Positions 51,485-61,175 of a stretch of DNA of 64,000 nt are shown one piece after another. Origin of the DNA: Roseomonas populi (GTDB taxonomy: Bacteria; Pseudomonadota; Alphaproteobacteria; Acetobacterales; Acetobacteraceae). The stretch spans positions 229,285 to 293,284 of the forward strand of contig NZ_JANJOU010000004.1 of the NCBI RefSeq assembly GCF_024594815.1, read 5' to 3'. The notes under the pieces are model-generated. The model saw nothing but the letters and a program-made list of their open reading frames with translations, was not told the origin of the DNA and did not search any database. Every line of letters begins with the position of its first letter. The stretch's first letter is position 1. A program made the translations under genes and the position numbers.

Positions 51485-52018
51485 CTATTCGCCCCGCGCC
51501 AACGTATCGCGCGGCAGCTCCTCGTCACCGGTGGGCAGGTGATCCGGCGTGCCGCCGGTCAGCAGCACCAGGCACTGCGCCAGGGAAACCAGCAGCAGCA
51601 CCGCCGCGCCGACCGGCAGCAGGACCTGCACCCACCACTCCGGCACGCCGGGGATGTCGGTCATCAGCCCGACCATCAAGGAGAACTCCACCATCTCCCA
51701 CCCAGCCCAGAGCAGGATGGCCGCCACCACGGCCACGGAGGCGGCGCCGACCACATGCGCCGCCCGCGCCAGCCCTGGCCCCAGCCGGGAGACGGCCACG
51801 TCCACCCCGATATGCTCGAAGCGCCGCTGCGCCTCCGGCGCCGCCAGCAGCACCAGCGCCACCACTAGCCACCCCGCCACCTTGTCCACCCAGGGCTGGG
51901 GCGTATGGAACAGGTAGCGTGCGCCGACGGAGAACCCGATCAGCACCAGGCAGACCACGGTGGAGAGCGAGGCCAGCCCGCAGGCAAAGCGGGAGAGAAG
52001 GCCGACGGCGCGCTGCAT
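51485..52018 (-). CDS. dctQ: TRAP transporter small permease (DctQ)
   Basis: Small inner-membrane subunit of 177 residues with four hydrophobic segments (LSTVVCLVLIGFSVGARYLF, VAGWLVVALVLLAAPEAQRR, AASVAVVAAILLWAGWEM, and LLPVGAAVLLLVSLAQCLVLL). The loop PEAQRRFEHIGVD matches the H-x-x-V-D pattern of DctQ proteins. A charged cytosolic tail follows. It sits between the DctP and DctM genes and forms the membrane complex with DctM. Confidence 0.9.
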   Translation of the reverse strand: MQRAVGLLSRFACGLASLSTVVCLVLIGFSVGARYLFHTPQPWVDKVAGWLVVALVLLAAPEAQRRFEHIGVDVAVSRLGPGLARAAHVVGAASVAVVAAILLWAGWEMVEFSLMVGLMTDIPGVPEWWVQVLLPVGAAVLLLVSLAQCLVLLTGGTPDHLPTGDEELPRDTLARGE

Positions 52019-52021
52019 GGA

Positions 52022-53026
52022 TCAGACGGCCCGCAGCAATTCCAGCAGCCGCGGCCCGCTCTCCGGTGCGGACTTCAGGAAGGCGTCCATGACGGGCTTC
52101 TGCATCGCCGCCTGCCAGGCCGCCACCTGCTCCGGCGTCTGCTCGGTGATCGTCATGCCCTTCTCGCGCAGCTCGCCCACGGCCGCGTCGGCGGTCCGCA
52201 CCGTCACATCCACGGACTCCGCCTCTGCCCTGGCCAGCGCCGCCTCGATCACGCCGCGCTGTTCCGCCGGCAGCCGGTCCCACCAGCGCGGGTTCACATA
52301 GACCTGGGTGGAGACGGCGAAGAAGGGCGAGACTGTGCCGTACTTCTGCACCTCGTAGAAGCGGCGGGACACGGCGGCGGAGACATCCGTCAACCCCGCA
52401 TCCAGCACGCCGGACTGCAGCGCGCCCACCACCTCCGGCGCCGGCGTCGCGGCGGGCGCCGCGCCTACGGCGACCAGCGCGTTGTCGATCAGGCTGTTGA
52501 TCCCGCGGATCTTCACCCCGCGGAAATCCGCCGTGTTGACCAGCGGGGCCTTCTGAGAGGTGAAGATCGCCCGGTTCGTCGTGAACAGCCACGCCACGGA
52601 GCGTACCGCCCGCCGTGCCGTGACGCCGTCCAGGAACTTCCGCGCCTCGGACTGGGGAAAGCGCCGGTTCTGGTCCAGCCCCGCGAAGAAGAAGGGAATG
52701 GTCTGCGCGGACATCTCGGGGATGGTGTTGCCCCAGGTGAAGTTCGTCGCGACCGCCGCCTCGAAGGCGCCCCGCGCCACGCCCGGAAAATTCTCCGCCA
52801 CCTTCGCCAGCTGCTCGGCCGGGAAGACCTGCACGTCCACCGCGCCGTTGCTGCGCGCCTTCACCTCCTCCGCGAAGCGCGCCAGCACGCCGGCGATGTG
52901 GTGGGAAGGCGGGTACTGGTGCGACAGCCGCATCACCGTCGCGGACTGGGCCTGCGCGGCCCGGACAGCCGGGAGCGGCAGCGCGGCAGCCAGCGGCAGA
53001 GCAAGAAAGTTACGTCGAGAGGCCAT
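52022..53026 (-). CDS. dctP: TRAP transporter substrate-binding protein (DctP)
   Basis: Periplasmic binding protein of 334 residues. A twin-arginine signal SRRNFLALPLAAALPLPA is at the N-terminus, with cleavage near AQA-QS. The mature protein begins VMRLSHQYPPSHHIAGVLARFAEEVKARSNG and contains DFRGVKIRGINSLIDNALVAVGA, where the arginine in the K-I-R-G stretch normally binds a substrate carboxylate. DctP proteins of this class bind organic acids; the ligand is not known here. First gene of the dctPQM set, 3 bases from dctQ. Confidence 0.92.
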   Translation of the reverse strand: MASRRNFLALPLAAALPLPAVRAAQAQSATVMRLSHQYPPSHHIAGVLARFAEEVKARSNGAVDVQVFPAEQLAKVAENFPGVARGAFEAAVATNFTWGNTIPEMSAQTIPFFFAGLDQNRRFPQSEARKFLDGVTARRAVRSVAWLFTTNRAIFTSQKAPLVNTADFRGVKIRGINSLIDNALVAVGAAPAATPAPEVVGALQSGVLDAGLTDVSAAVSRRFYEVQKYGTVSPFFAVSTQVYVNPRWWDRLPAEQRGVIEAALARAEAESVDVTVRTADAAVGELREKGMTITEQTPEQVAAWQAAMQKPVMDAFLKSAPESGPRLLELLRAV

Positions 53027-53090
53027 CGGGCGTCCTCCGGATTACGTTTGGCCCGGTTTGGCCCCCCACCTTCCGCCGGTCAAGCGCGCG

Positions 53091-56000
53091 TCATCGCTCC
53101 TGCGCCCCGGGCAACAGTCCCCGCAGTGCCCCGGGCGCGAGGAGCGAGAGCGGGTCGAGCTGCAGGTCCGGATCGTCCATCTTACCGGTCACGCGGAAAT
53201 TAGCGGCAAAGAGCCCCCCGTTCCGCTCCGCCGTGAATAGCTGCCCGATGCCGGGGATGCGCCCCAGGGCCGAGTTCACCGCATAGGAGGGCACGATGGT
53301 CCCGCGAAGATCGATGCGCTCCGCCTCCAGCAGCACCCGCCCGCCCACGGTGAAGCCCAGCGAGGCCGAGACAGCCCGCGCATCCGTCAGCGTCAACGCC
53401 TGGGGCGTATAGGTGAAGGGGGCGCTCGCCACGGTGAAGCGCAGGCCCGGCCCCCGCACCGCCTCGGGGATGCCGTAGATCGAGAGCGCCTGCAGGAACT
53501 TCCCGATTGAGGCCGCTTCCCGCACCCCGAAGTCGCGCAACTCCGCGACGCCCGTGAGCGGCGAGTTCGGCTCGTTGCCTGACCAGGTGCCGGAGGCGTG
53601 GAAGTTGCCCCCGTCCACCGCGTCGAACACGCCGAGGTCCCGCAGCAGCGTTCCCAGCCCTTCCGCCCGCGCCTCCATGGCCCGCCCGGCACCGCGCGGC
53701 ACCACCGCCGCCTCGATGCCGCCGCCCCGCACGCCGCGGGCGCTGAGGGCCGCCTCCCGGATCACGCCGCGCGCGTCGCGGAACAGCAGGGCCCGTACCG
53801 GCGCCAGCTCCCGCCCGCCGCCCAGCCGCACCCGGTCGATGGCCGCGTCCACGCGCAGCGGGGTGGAGCCGGCATCCCGGCCGGAGGAACGCCCTTTCTC
53901 ATCCCCGCCGCCCAGGTCGCGTAGCAGCCCCTCCGCGTCCAGCAGCGTCCCTCGCACCCGGACATCCCAGGGCTCGCCCGATGCGCCCGGCGAGACCACG
54001 CGCCCGGCCAGCCGGCTCGGCCCGATCCGCGCCTCCAGCAGCTCCGCGCCGCCGAAGGCCCCGCCGGGCCGGAAGTTCACCCCGCCGCGCACGGAGAGGT
54101 CCGGTCCCTCGATCCGCAGCCCCTCCACCGCCTCCAGGTCCTCGCCGCGCAACCGCACCACGGCCTCCGCCCGCGCGGGCGCCCCGGCGGGCTTGGCGTA
54201 GTCGAAGGGCTTCAGCGCGATCCGGGCCTCACGCAGGTCGGCCGCCACCGTCGCCCGCACGGTCTTGGAGCGCTGCCGCTCGCCCTGCACGGAGAAGCCG
54301 AAGGCCCCACCGAGATAGGGCGAGACATCCACCCCGAACCGCGCCAGGTCCGCCGCCGTGGCGCGCCCCTCCACCTGCACGCGCTCCGTCACCTGGCTTG
54401 GCGGCCCCGAGCGGAAATCCAGCTCCGCCTTCAGCCGCGCCGGCACCGGCCCCAGGCGCGCCGTGCCGGCGACCGTCATCCCGTCCACGGTCAGCCCGAC
54501 ATCGAGTTGCGCCCGCTCCACGGAAAGCCCCTCCGCCACGTTCGCCACCCGCCCGTTCGTGATCCGGGTCCGGGTCTCGAGTTTCAGCTCGTCGATGGGC
54601 AGATCGTTCAGCAACGGTAGGGCGGTGATGGTCAGCCGCGTCTCCTGCGTGCCGCCCAGCTGCTCCGGCCGAACCGGCACCTTCTCCGCCAGGTGCAGCC
54701 GGGGGTGGCGCACCAGGGCGATGGCGTCGGCGAAGGGCCCGGTGATCCGCCCCTCGATATCCGCCTTCTCCACATCGGGCAGCGGCACGCCAAGGTCGAA
54801 GATGCGGATGCGAGCCTCTGGAACCGCCAGCGCCGTGCCGCTCTGCCGCGCGGCCCTGGCCTGGATCACGATCTCCTTCATCGAGAAGGTGACGGTGCCG
54901 TCCACCCCCTCCAGCGGCGGCACCGGGCGCAGCCAGTGCACCGTCAGCCCCTCCGCCCGCAGCGTGCCGCCCGCATCCGTCACCTGCGCGTCGGAGAAGT
55001 CGGCCGCCGCCTCCCCTTCCGCGAACCACCGCCCGTCCCGCGCCAGCCCGGTGGTCAGGTTCTCCGTGATCCAGCGCCGCCCGCCCTCGGCCAGGCCGGG
55101 CGGCCAGTAGATCCGCAGGTCCGGCACGGCGATCGCGTCGATGCCGAGCTCCACCCGCCCCTTCCAGCGTTCGCCCTGCCGGTCCGCCCCGCCGGAGAGG
55201 GTGACGTGCGCCGAAGGCCGGCCGGGCGCCCCCGGCGGCAGGACCAGGGCGAAGCGCTCCACGGCGATCCGCCGCCCGTCGCCCGTCAGCACCAGCTCCG
55301 CCTGCTCGAAGGGCGTGCTCCGCTCCCCCGCCGCGATCCGCCCGGGCGAGGAGCGCACCTCCACCCGCCCTCCGAAATCGCCGTTGCCGAAGTCGTAGCG
55401 CCCCTGGAAGCGCGCCCCCAGTTCCGCCTCCAGCGCCGCCAGGGGCTGCAGGGAGGGCAGCGCGGTCGCCAGCGCCGGCGGGCTCACGGATTCGATCTCC
55501 AGCGAAGCTTCGGCGACCAGCGGGCTCCCCGCCGTGCGCCCGACGATCCGCACGGGGATCTCCTGCCCCGCCAGGCGCAACCCGCCGGAGCCCCGCATCG
55601 CCACCGCTCCGTCCTCTCCCCGCGTGAGGAGGAGCGAAACCTCGTGGATCGCCCAGGCGAGGCGCAGCGGATCGTCCCGCACCTGCACCACCCCGTTCTC
55701 CACCCGCAGTTCTCGTAATGTCGTGAAAGGGGAGTTCGGATCGTCGCCGCGCAGCATCTGGGCCAGCGCGTCGGTCCCCGCGCGCACCCCTTCCTCCGGT
55801 GCCGCGACACCCGGTTCCGCCGTATCCAGCGGCCCGGAGGAGATGCCGAGATCGAGTGAGAGGGCCCCGCCCATGTCCCGCCGCAGCAGCGCCACCGGCT
55901 CGCGCAGCACCACCCGCACGGGCGCCACCACCCCGCGCATCAGCGGCGGCAGCGCCACGCTCGCCTCCAGGGAGCCGAGGGAGGCGCGCGTGCTTCCCGC

Positions 56001-56321
56001 CCCGTCCTTCGCCCGCAGCCCGTCCAGCCGCAGCTCCAGCGGTTGCGGCGCCCCATCCGCCCAGCCCTTCCAGGCCAGGAGGGCCTGTCCCCAGCTGAAC
56101 TCCAGCCCCGGCGCCAGCCCCGCCAGCCGTTCCGCCACCAGCCGGTTCACCCCGGGGATGGAGGGCACCGCCAGAGGCCCCTGCGCGAGCCGCCACCCAA
56201 GCGCCGCGGCGCCCACGCCGGCCACCAGCACCAGCAGCATCGCGAGCCGCAGCAGGAAGGAGACGCCCCCCAGGATGGAACGCCCAATGAAGCGTCCCAC
56301 TTGACCGAGACGCCGCGTCAC
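53091..56321 (-). CDS. YhdP/AsmA-like envelope protein (DUF3971)
   Basis: Long envelope protein of 1076 residues. A single N-terminal transmembrane helix (about 18-40, FLLRLAMLLVLVAGVGAAALG) is followed by a very long beta-rich periplasmic region with the AsmA/YhdP layout. Conserved stretches include YDFGNGDFGGRVEVRSSPGRI, ADFSDAQVTDAGGTLRAEGLTVHW (DUF3971) and a C-terminal RGTIVPSYAVNSALGRIPGIGQLF with VTGKMDDPDLQLDPLSLLAPG, which is the AsmA-like C-terminus. Relatives form bridges that carry phospholipids toward the outer membrane. GTG 56321 has GGAAGG upstream. Only 17 bases separate it from the divergent glnE start. Confidence 0.87.
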   Translation of the reverse strand: MTRRLGQVGRFIGRSILGGVSFLLRLAMLLVLVAGVGAAALGWRLAQGPLAVPSIPGVNRLVAERLAGLAPGLEFSWGQALLAWKGWADGAPQPLELRLDGLRAKDGAGSTRASLGSLEASVALPPLMRGVVAPVRVVLREPVALLRRDMGGALSLDLGISSGPLDTAEPGVAAPEEGVRAGTDALAQMLRGDDPNSPFTTLRELRVENGVVQVRDDPLRLAWAIHEVSLLLTRGEDGAVAMRGSGGLRLAGQEIPVRIVGRTAGSPLVAEASLEIESVSPPALATALPSLQPLAALEAELGARFQGRYDFGNGDFGGRVEVRSSPGRIAAGERSTPFEQAELVLTGDGRRIAVERFALVLPPGAPGRPSAHVTLSGGADRQGERWKGRVELGIDAIAVPDLRIYWPPGLAEGGRRWITENLTTGLARDGRWFAEGEAAADFSDAQVTDAGGTLRAEGLTVHWLRPVPPLEGVDGTVTFSMKEIVIQARAARQSGTALAVPEARIRIFDLGVPLPDVEKADIEGRITGPFADAIALVRHPRLHLAEKVPVRPEQLGGTQETRLTITALPLLNDLPIDELKLETRTRITNGRVANVAEGLSVERAQLDVGLTVDGMTVAGTARLGPVPARLKAELDFRSGPPSQVTERVQVEGRATAADLARFGVDVSPYLGGAFGFSVQGERQRSKTVRATVAADLREARIALKPFDYAKPAGAPARAEAVVRLRGEDLEAVEGLRIEGPDLSVRGGVNFRPGGAFGGAELLEARIGPSRLAGRVVSPGASGEPWDVRVRGTLLDAEGLLRDLGGGDEKGRSSGRDAGSTPLRVDAAIDRVRLGGGRELAPVRALLFRDARGVIREAALSARGVRGGGIEAAVVPRGAGRAMEARAEGLGTLLRDLGVFDAVDGGNFHASGTWSGNEPNSPLTGVAELRDFGVREAASIGKFLQALSIYGIPEAVRGPGLRFTVASAPFTYTPQALTLTDARAVSASLGFTVGGRVLLEAERIDLRGTIVPSYAVNSALGRIPGIGQLFTAERNGGLFAANFRVTGKMDDPDLQLDPLSLLAPGALRGLLPGAQER

Positions 56322-56338
56322 GCCTTGCCTTCCCGCGC

Positions 56339-59332
56339 ATGTCCGAAACCGAGCCCGCACGCCGCCACCCGCCCACACCCTTCGATGCCGGAGCGGCGGA
56401 ACGGCTGACCGCCGACTTCACCGCGCGCGGCACGGCGGAGGCCGCCTATGCCGCATCCCCCGCCGGCGCCGCGCTGCTGGGGGCGCTGGGCGGCCACTCG
56501 CCCTTCCTGGCCGACCTCGCCCTGCGCGAGGCCACCACGCTGCTGCGCCTGGCGGAACGTGGCGCGGAGGCCGCCTTCGCGGCCGCGCTGGACCCGCTGG
56601 GCCGCGCTGATCCCGCCGCCAGCTTCGCCCAGCTCGGCACCGCCCTGCGCCAGGCGAAGCGCCAGGCCGCCCTCATCGTGGCGGCGGCAGACCTCTCGGG
56701 CGAGTGGGGGCTGGACCAGGTCACGGGCGCGCTCTCTACCCTGGCGGAAACCTGCATCGACCTCGCCTGCGCGCACCTGCTGCGCGAATCGGCCGGGCGC
56801 GGGGAGATTCACCTGCCCAACGCGGCCAAGCGCGACCCGAAGGCCCTCGCCCGTGGCTCGGGCCTCGTCGTGCTCGGCATGGGCAAGCTCGGCGGGCGCG
56901 AGCTGAACTATTCGTCGGACGTGGATCTGATGGTCCTCTTCGATCCTGCGGCGGCGGTGCACCCCGACCGCGCCCAGGCGGCCTTCGTGCGCCTGGCGCG
57001 CGACCTCGTGCGCCTTCTGGAGGAACGCACGGCGGAGGGATACGTCTTCCGCACCGATCTCCGCCTGCGGCCGGACCCGGCCGCCACGCCGCTGGCCGTC
57101 TCCATCCCCGCCGCCATCGCCTATTATGAGAGCTTCGGCCAGAACTGGGAGCGGGCCGCGATGCTGAAGGCCCGGCCCGTCGCGGGGGACCGGGCGCTGG
57201 GCGACTCCTTCCTGGCGGAGATCCGCCCCTTCGTCTGGCGGCGCCACCTGGACTTCGCGATGATCGCGGACATCCACTCCATCAAGCGCCAGATCCACAC
57301 GGTCCACGGCAGCAAGCGCGGCGCCGGGGCGGAGATCGCCGTGGCGGGCCACGATGTGAAACTCGGCCGCGGCGGGATCCGGGAGATCGAGTTCGCCGCC
57401 CAGGTCGCCCAGCTCGTCTGGGGCGGGCGCGACCCCTCGCTGCGCGATCCCACCACGCTCGGTGCCCTCGCGGCCCTGGCCGCCGCCGGCCGCATGGACC
57501 GCCGCGCCGCGGCCGAGCTGGCCGACGCCTACGTCTTCCTGCGGGACGTGGAACACCGCGTTCAGATGGTGGCGGACCGCCAGACCCACAGGCTGCCGGA
57601 GGACCCGGACGGCCTGGCCCGGATCGCCTCCTTCATGGGCTTCCCGGACACGGAGGCCTTCTCCTCGGCTCTCACCGGCCACCTTCGTCGCGTTGCCAGC
57701 CAGTACTCCCGCCAGTTCGAGGTCGCTCCAGCCCTCTCCCTTCCTGGTGGCGAGGGCACGCCGGGCGGCAACCTCGTTTTCACCGGGCCGGAGAATGACC
57801 CCGGCACGCTGGAGACGCTGAGGGGGATGGGTTACGCCAACCCCGCCGCCGCCTCCTCCACCGTGCGCGCCTGGCACCACGGCCACCGGCGCGCCACGCG
57901 CAGCGAGCGGGCGCGGGAGCTGCTGACGGCCCTGATGCCCGCCCTGCTGGGCGCCTTCGCGCGCCAGCGCGAGCCCGACGCGGCCCTGGCCCGCTTCGAC
58001 AGCCTGCTGGAGCGCCTGCCGGCCGGGGTGCAGATCCTCTCCCTCTTTCAGCGCAATCCTGCCCTGCTGGACCGGGTGGCCGGGATTCTCGGCGCCGGCC
58101 CCGCCCTGGCGGACCACCTGGCCCGCGACCCCGCCGCGCTGGAGGGCCTGCTCACCAATGTCCGGGGCGGCTCCGCCGCCGCGCTCCCCGCCCTCGTCGG
58201 CGCCGCACGCCACTACGAGGAGGCGCTGGAATCCGCCCGCCGCATCATCACCGAGGGCAAGTTCGAGGTGGACGTGGCCGCGCTGGAGGGCGCGCTGGAT
58301 GTGGACGCCGCCGGCATCGCCCGCAGCGAGCTGGCGGACGCCGCCATCACCACCCTGCTTCCCGTCGTGGCCCGGGACTTCGCCGCCCGCTACGGCAAGG
58401 TGCCCGGCGGCGCGGTGGCGGTGGTGGCGATGGGCAAGCTCGGCGGGCGGGAGATGCTGCCGGGATCGGACCTCGACCTCGTCCTCATCTATGACCATGC
58501 GGAGGGTGCGACGGAGAGCGACGGCGCGAAGCCCCTCCCCGTCCCCACCTACTTCGCCCGCCTCGCCACCGCCTTCGTGGCCTCCCTGACCGCCCCGGGG
58601 GCGGAGGGCAAGCCCTACGAGGTGGACATGCGGCTCCGCCCTTCCGGCAACAAAGGCCCCGTGGCCGCCAGCATCGCCGCCTTCGAGCGCTACCACGGCC
58701 CGAAGGAGGGCGAGGGCGGGCAAGCCTGGACCTGGGAGCGCATGGCCCTCACCCGCGCCCGCCCCGTTGCCGGCCCGCCCGCCCTGCGCAAGCGCATCGC
58801 CGAGTGCTGCCGCGAGGCCCTCTCCATCCATGCCGGCCCGCAGGCGATCGCGGACGCGGTCGCCATGCGCCAGCGCATGCTGCGCGACCTGCCACCCGAG
58901 GGCCCCTGGGACGTGAAGGCGATCCCCGGTGGGCTGGTTGAGGTGGAGTTCATCGCCCAGGCCCTGCAATGCGCCAATGCCGCCGAGCACCCGAAGATCG
59001 TCGCTCCCGCCACGCGCGACGCCCTGGCCAACCTCGCCCGCGCGGGAATCCTGCCCCAGGAGGAGGCGGAGGCCCTGATCCGCGCCGACCACTTCTGGCG
59101 CAGCCTGCTCTCCCTTCTGCGCCTCACCGTCGGCCGCCCGCGCGGCGAGGAGTTGCCCGCCGCCGCCATTCCCGTCCTGATCCACGGCCTGGCCCCCGCC
59201 TGCGGCGGGCAGGAGGGCGGGGCGCCCGTTGACCTGGCCTGCCTGCGCGAGCAGATGCGCCGGGTCGCCTCCGGCGTGCGCGAATCCTTCGAGCGCCACC
59301 TCGGGCGGCTGTTGGTGAAGGGGGCCGCATGA
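56339..59332 (+). CDS. glnE: Bifunctional glutamine synthetase adenylyltransferase/deadenylase
   Basis: GlnE of 997 residues, which adds AMP to glutamine synthetase and removes it according to nitrogen status. Two nucleotidyltransferase cores are visible: GMGKLGGRELNYSSDVDLMVLFD near 180-202 (deadenylase half) and AMGKLGGREMLPGSDLDLVLIYD near 698-720 (adenylylating half). Each has the paired aspartates. RDVEHRVQMVADRQTHRLP near 401 and IPGGLVEVEFIAQ near 862 are further GlnE motifs. The gene diverges from the YhdP-like gene and overlaps the peroxiredoxin start by four bases (ATGA). Confidence 0.95.
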   Translation: MSETEPARRHPPTPFDAGAAERLTADFTARGTAEAAYAASPAGAALLGALGGHSPFLADLALREATTLLRLAERGAEAAFAAALDPLGRADPAASFAQLGTALRQAKRQAALIVAAADLSGEWGLDQVTGALSTLAETCIDLACAHLLRESAGRGEIHLPNAAKRDPKALARGSGLVVLGMGKLGGRELNYSSDVDLMVLFDPAAAVHPDRAQAAFVRLARDLVRLLEERTAEGYVFRTDLRLRPDPAATPLAVSIPAAIAYYESFGQNWERAAMLKARPVAGDRALGDSFLAEIRPFVWRRHLDFAMIADIHSIKRQIHTVHGSKRGAGAEIAVAGHDVKLGRGGIREIEFAAQVAQLVWGGRDPSLRDPTTLGALAALAAAGRMDRRAAAELADAYVFLRDVEHRVQMVADRQTHRLPEDPDGLARIASFMGFPDTEAFSSALTGHLRRVASQYSRQFEVAPALSLPGGEGTPGGNLVFTGPENDPGTLETLRGMGYANPAAASSTVRAWHHGHRRATRSERARELLTALMPALLGAFARQREPDAALARFDSLLERLPAGVQILSLFQRNPALLDRVAGILGAGPALADHLARDPAALEGLLTNVRGGSAAALPALVGAARHYEEALESARRIITEGKFEVDVAALEGALDVDAAGIARSELADAAITTLLPVVARDFAARYGKVPGGAVAVVAMGKLGGREMLPGSDLDLVLIYDHAEGATESDGAKPLPVPTYFARLATAFVASLTAPGAEGKPYEVDMRLRPSGNKGPVAASIAAFERYHGPKEGEGGQAWTWERMALTRARPVAGPPALRKRIAECCREALSIHAGPQAIADAVAMRQRMLRDLPPEGPWDVKAIPGGLVEVEFIAQALQCANAAEHPKIVAPATRDALANLARAGILPQEEAEALIRADHFWRSLLSLLRLTVGRPRGEELPAAAIPVLIHGLAPACGGQEGGAPVDLACLREQMRRVASGVRESFERHLGRLLVKGAA

Positions 59333-59781
59333 TCGAGGTCGGGGAAAAGGCGCCGGAGTTCGACCTGCCCGCGAATGGCGGCGGCCGCGTCAGCGCCGCG
59401 CTGCTGCGCGGAAGGCGCTACGCCCTGTACTTCTACCCGAAGGCGGACACCTCCGGCTGCACGGTGCAAGCCCAGGGCGTGCAAGAGAACCTGGAGGCCC
59501 TGCAGAAGGCCGGGATCACCGTGATCGGCGTCTCGCCGGACCCGGTGAAGAAGCTGGATGCCTTCGCGAAGAAGTTCGGCCTCACCTTCCCGTTGGCCTC
59601 CGATGCCGAGCAGTCGCTCGCCAACGCCTATGGGACCTGGGTCGAGAAATCCATGTACGGCCGCAAGTACATGGGCATGGAGCGCAGCACCTTCCTGGTT
59701 GGAGAGGACGGCACCGTGAAGGCGATCTGGCGCAAGGTGAAGCCGGCCGAGCACGCGGCCCTGCTGCTGGGCGCGGCCTGA
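59329..59781 (+). CDS. bcp: Bcp/PrxQ-type thiol peroxidase
   Basis: Thioredoxin-dependent peroxidase of 150 residues. The peroxidatic cysteine is C44 in KADTSGCTVQA, where the family usually reads D-T-P-G-C-T. The resolving cysteine found five residues later in many Bcp proteins is Q49 here, so it would work as a one-Cys type or use a distant or external thiol. FYPKAD and ERSTFLVGEDG are family motifs. The ATG overlaps the glnE stop, so it is translationally coupled to it. Confidence 0.9.
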   Translation: MIEVGEKAPEFDLPANGGGRVSAALLRGRRYALYFYPKADTSGCTVQAQGVQENLEALQKAGITVIGVSPDPVKKLDAFAKKFGLTFPLASDAEQSLANAYGTWVEKSMYGRKYMGMERSTFLVGEDGTVKAIWRKVKPAEHAALLLGAA

Positions 59782-59889
59782 AGCCCCGCCCCCACGGCCG
59801 GCGGCACCCCTGCCCCGCGCCGTGCGCGTTGGACCACGCCGGGCCGCCCGGCTAGCCTCGATCGAAATGGGTCGGGGAAGCGCAGCACC

Positions 59890-61095
59890 ATGCAAAGCCG
59901 GTCACTCGTCCTCCTGCTGGCGCTCGCCGTCGGCTGCGCCGCCATCGCCATGGGGCTGCGCCAGTCCTTCGGCCTCTATCTCGCGCCCATGACCACCGCC
60001 CTGGGCTGGTCCACCAGCGGCTTCGCGCTGGCCATCGCCGTGCAGGTGCTGATGAACGGCTTCAGCCAGCCCCTGGTCGGCCAGCTGGCCGACCGCTTCG
60101 GGGGCCGTGTCGTCGTCATGGGCGGCGCCCTGCTCTACGCGGCGGGCATCGCCGGCATGGCGCTCTCGCCCGGCCTCGGTACCTTCACCTTCTTCGCCGG
60201 GCTGGTGATGGGCGTCGCCGTCTCCGCGGCGGGCATGCCCGTCATCGTCGCCTCCCTCACCCGCCAGCTGCCGGAATCCATGCGCGGCCGCGCGGCGGCC
60301 CTCGGCACGGCCGGGTCCTCGCTCGGCCAGTTCCTCGTCGTCCCGCTCTCCGGCGCTGCCCTCACGGGCTTCGGATGGCAGGCGGCCCTGTTCGGCATGG
60401 CCGGTGCCGCGCTGCTGATGGTTCCCCTCGCCCTCCCTCTGGCCGGGCGCCCCACCCAGGCCAAAGCCGCCACGGTGGATGACGAGCCCGCCCGCGTCGC
60501 GCTGGCCCGCGCCTTCCGCTCCCGCATGTTCTGGTGCCTCTTCTTCGGCTTCTTCGTCTGCGGGCTGCACGTCTCCTTCCTTGCGGTCCACCTGCCGGGC
60601 TTCGTGGCCCTCTGCCACCTGCCCACCCAGGTCGGGGCCTGGGCCATCTCCCTCATCGGGCTGTTCAACGTCATCGGCTCCCTCGGCGCGGGGGAGCTGA
60701 CCCAGAGGTGGCGGCGGCGGGAGCTGCTGGTGGCCATCTACGGCCTGCGCGCCCTCGTCATGGCCGTCTTCTTCTTCGCCGCGGAGAAGACCACCGGCTC
60801 CATCCTTGTCTTCTCCGCCCTGATGGGGGTCCTCTGGCTCTCCACCGTGCCGCCCACCGTCGCCCTCTGCGCCCGGCTCTTCGGCACGCGCTGGCTGGCC
60901 ACGATCTTTGGCCTCGTCTTCCTCGGCCACCAGGTCGGCGGGTTTCTTGGCGCCTGGCTCCCCGGCCTCATCTTCGACCGCACCGGGAGCTACGACGCTA
61001 TGTGGATGCTCTCCGTCGCCGCCGGCGTCTTCGCCGCCCTCATTCACCTGCCGCTGAGGGAGCCCGCGCCGGCTCCTCGCCCCGCGGCGGCCTGA
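59890..61095 (+). CDS. MFS transporter
   Basis: Twelve-helix major facilitator of 401 residues. Loop 2-3 has GQLADRFGGRVVVM, the MFS motif A. The first helix GCAAIAMGLRQSFGLYLAPM resembles the oxalate/formate or monocarboxylate-like branch, where the R-x-x-F-G pattern is common. A central loop of about 25 residues lies near 190-215. It is preceded by 108 bases without a clear gene. Substrate unknown. It ends 80 bases before a small secreted-protein gene in the same direction. Confidence 0.87.
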   Translation: MQSRSLVLLLALAVGCAAIAMGLRQSFGLYLAPMTTALGWSTSGFALAIAVQVLMNGFSQPLVGQLADRFGGRVVVMGGALLYAAGIAGMALSPGLGTFTFFAGLVMGVAVSAAGMPVIVASLTRQLPESMRGRAAALGTAGSSLGQFLVVPLSGAALTGFGWQAALFGMAGAALLMVPLALPLAGRPTQAKAATVDDEPARVALARAFRSRMFWCLFFGFFVCGLHVSFLAVHLPGFVALCHLPTQVGAWAISLIGLFNVIGSLGAGELTQRWRRRELLVAIYGLRALVMAVFFFAAEKTTGSILVFSALMGVLWLSTVPPTVALCARLFGTRWLATIFGLVFLGHQVGGFLGAWLPGLIFDRTGSYDAMWMLSVAAGVFAALIHLPLREPAPAPRPAAA

Positions 61096-61175
61096 AACGA
61101 AGCATTGGCCGGGGTGGACAGGCGGCGCATCCTCCCCTTTTCTCCACCCGGTCCAGGTATTCTGAGGGGCGAGTG

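Noticed and set aside
54229..56433. A 734-codon minus-strand frame in a second frame of the YhdP-like gene
   Set aside because: Same strand, shifted frame. It is a low-complexity Gly/Arg/Ala product, while the YhdP-like frame has clear AsmA-type motifs.
56318..59299. A 993-codon open frame on the minus strand opposite glnE
   Set aside because: Shadow of glnE. It shows no recognisable domain and has a Gly/Gln/Arg/Ala bias.
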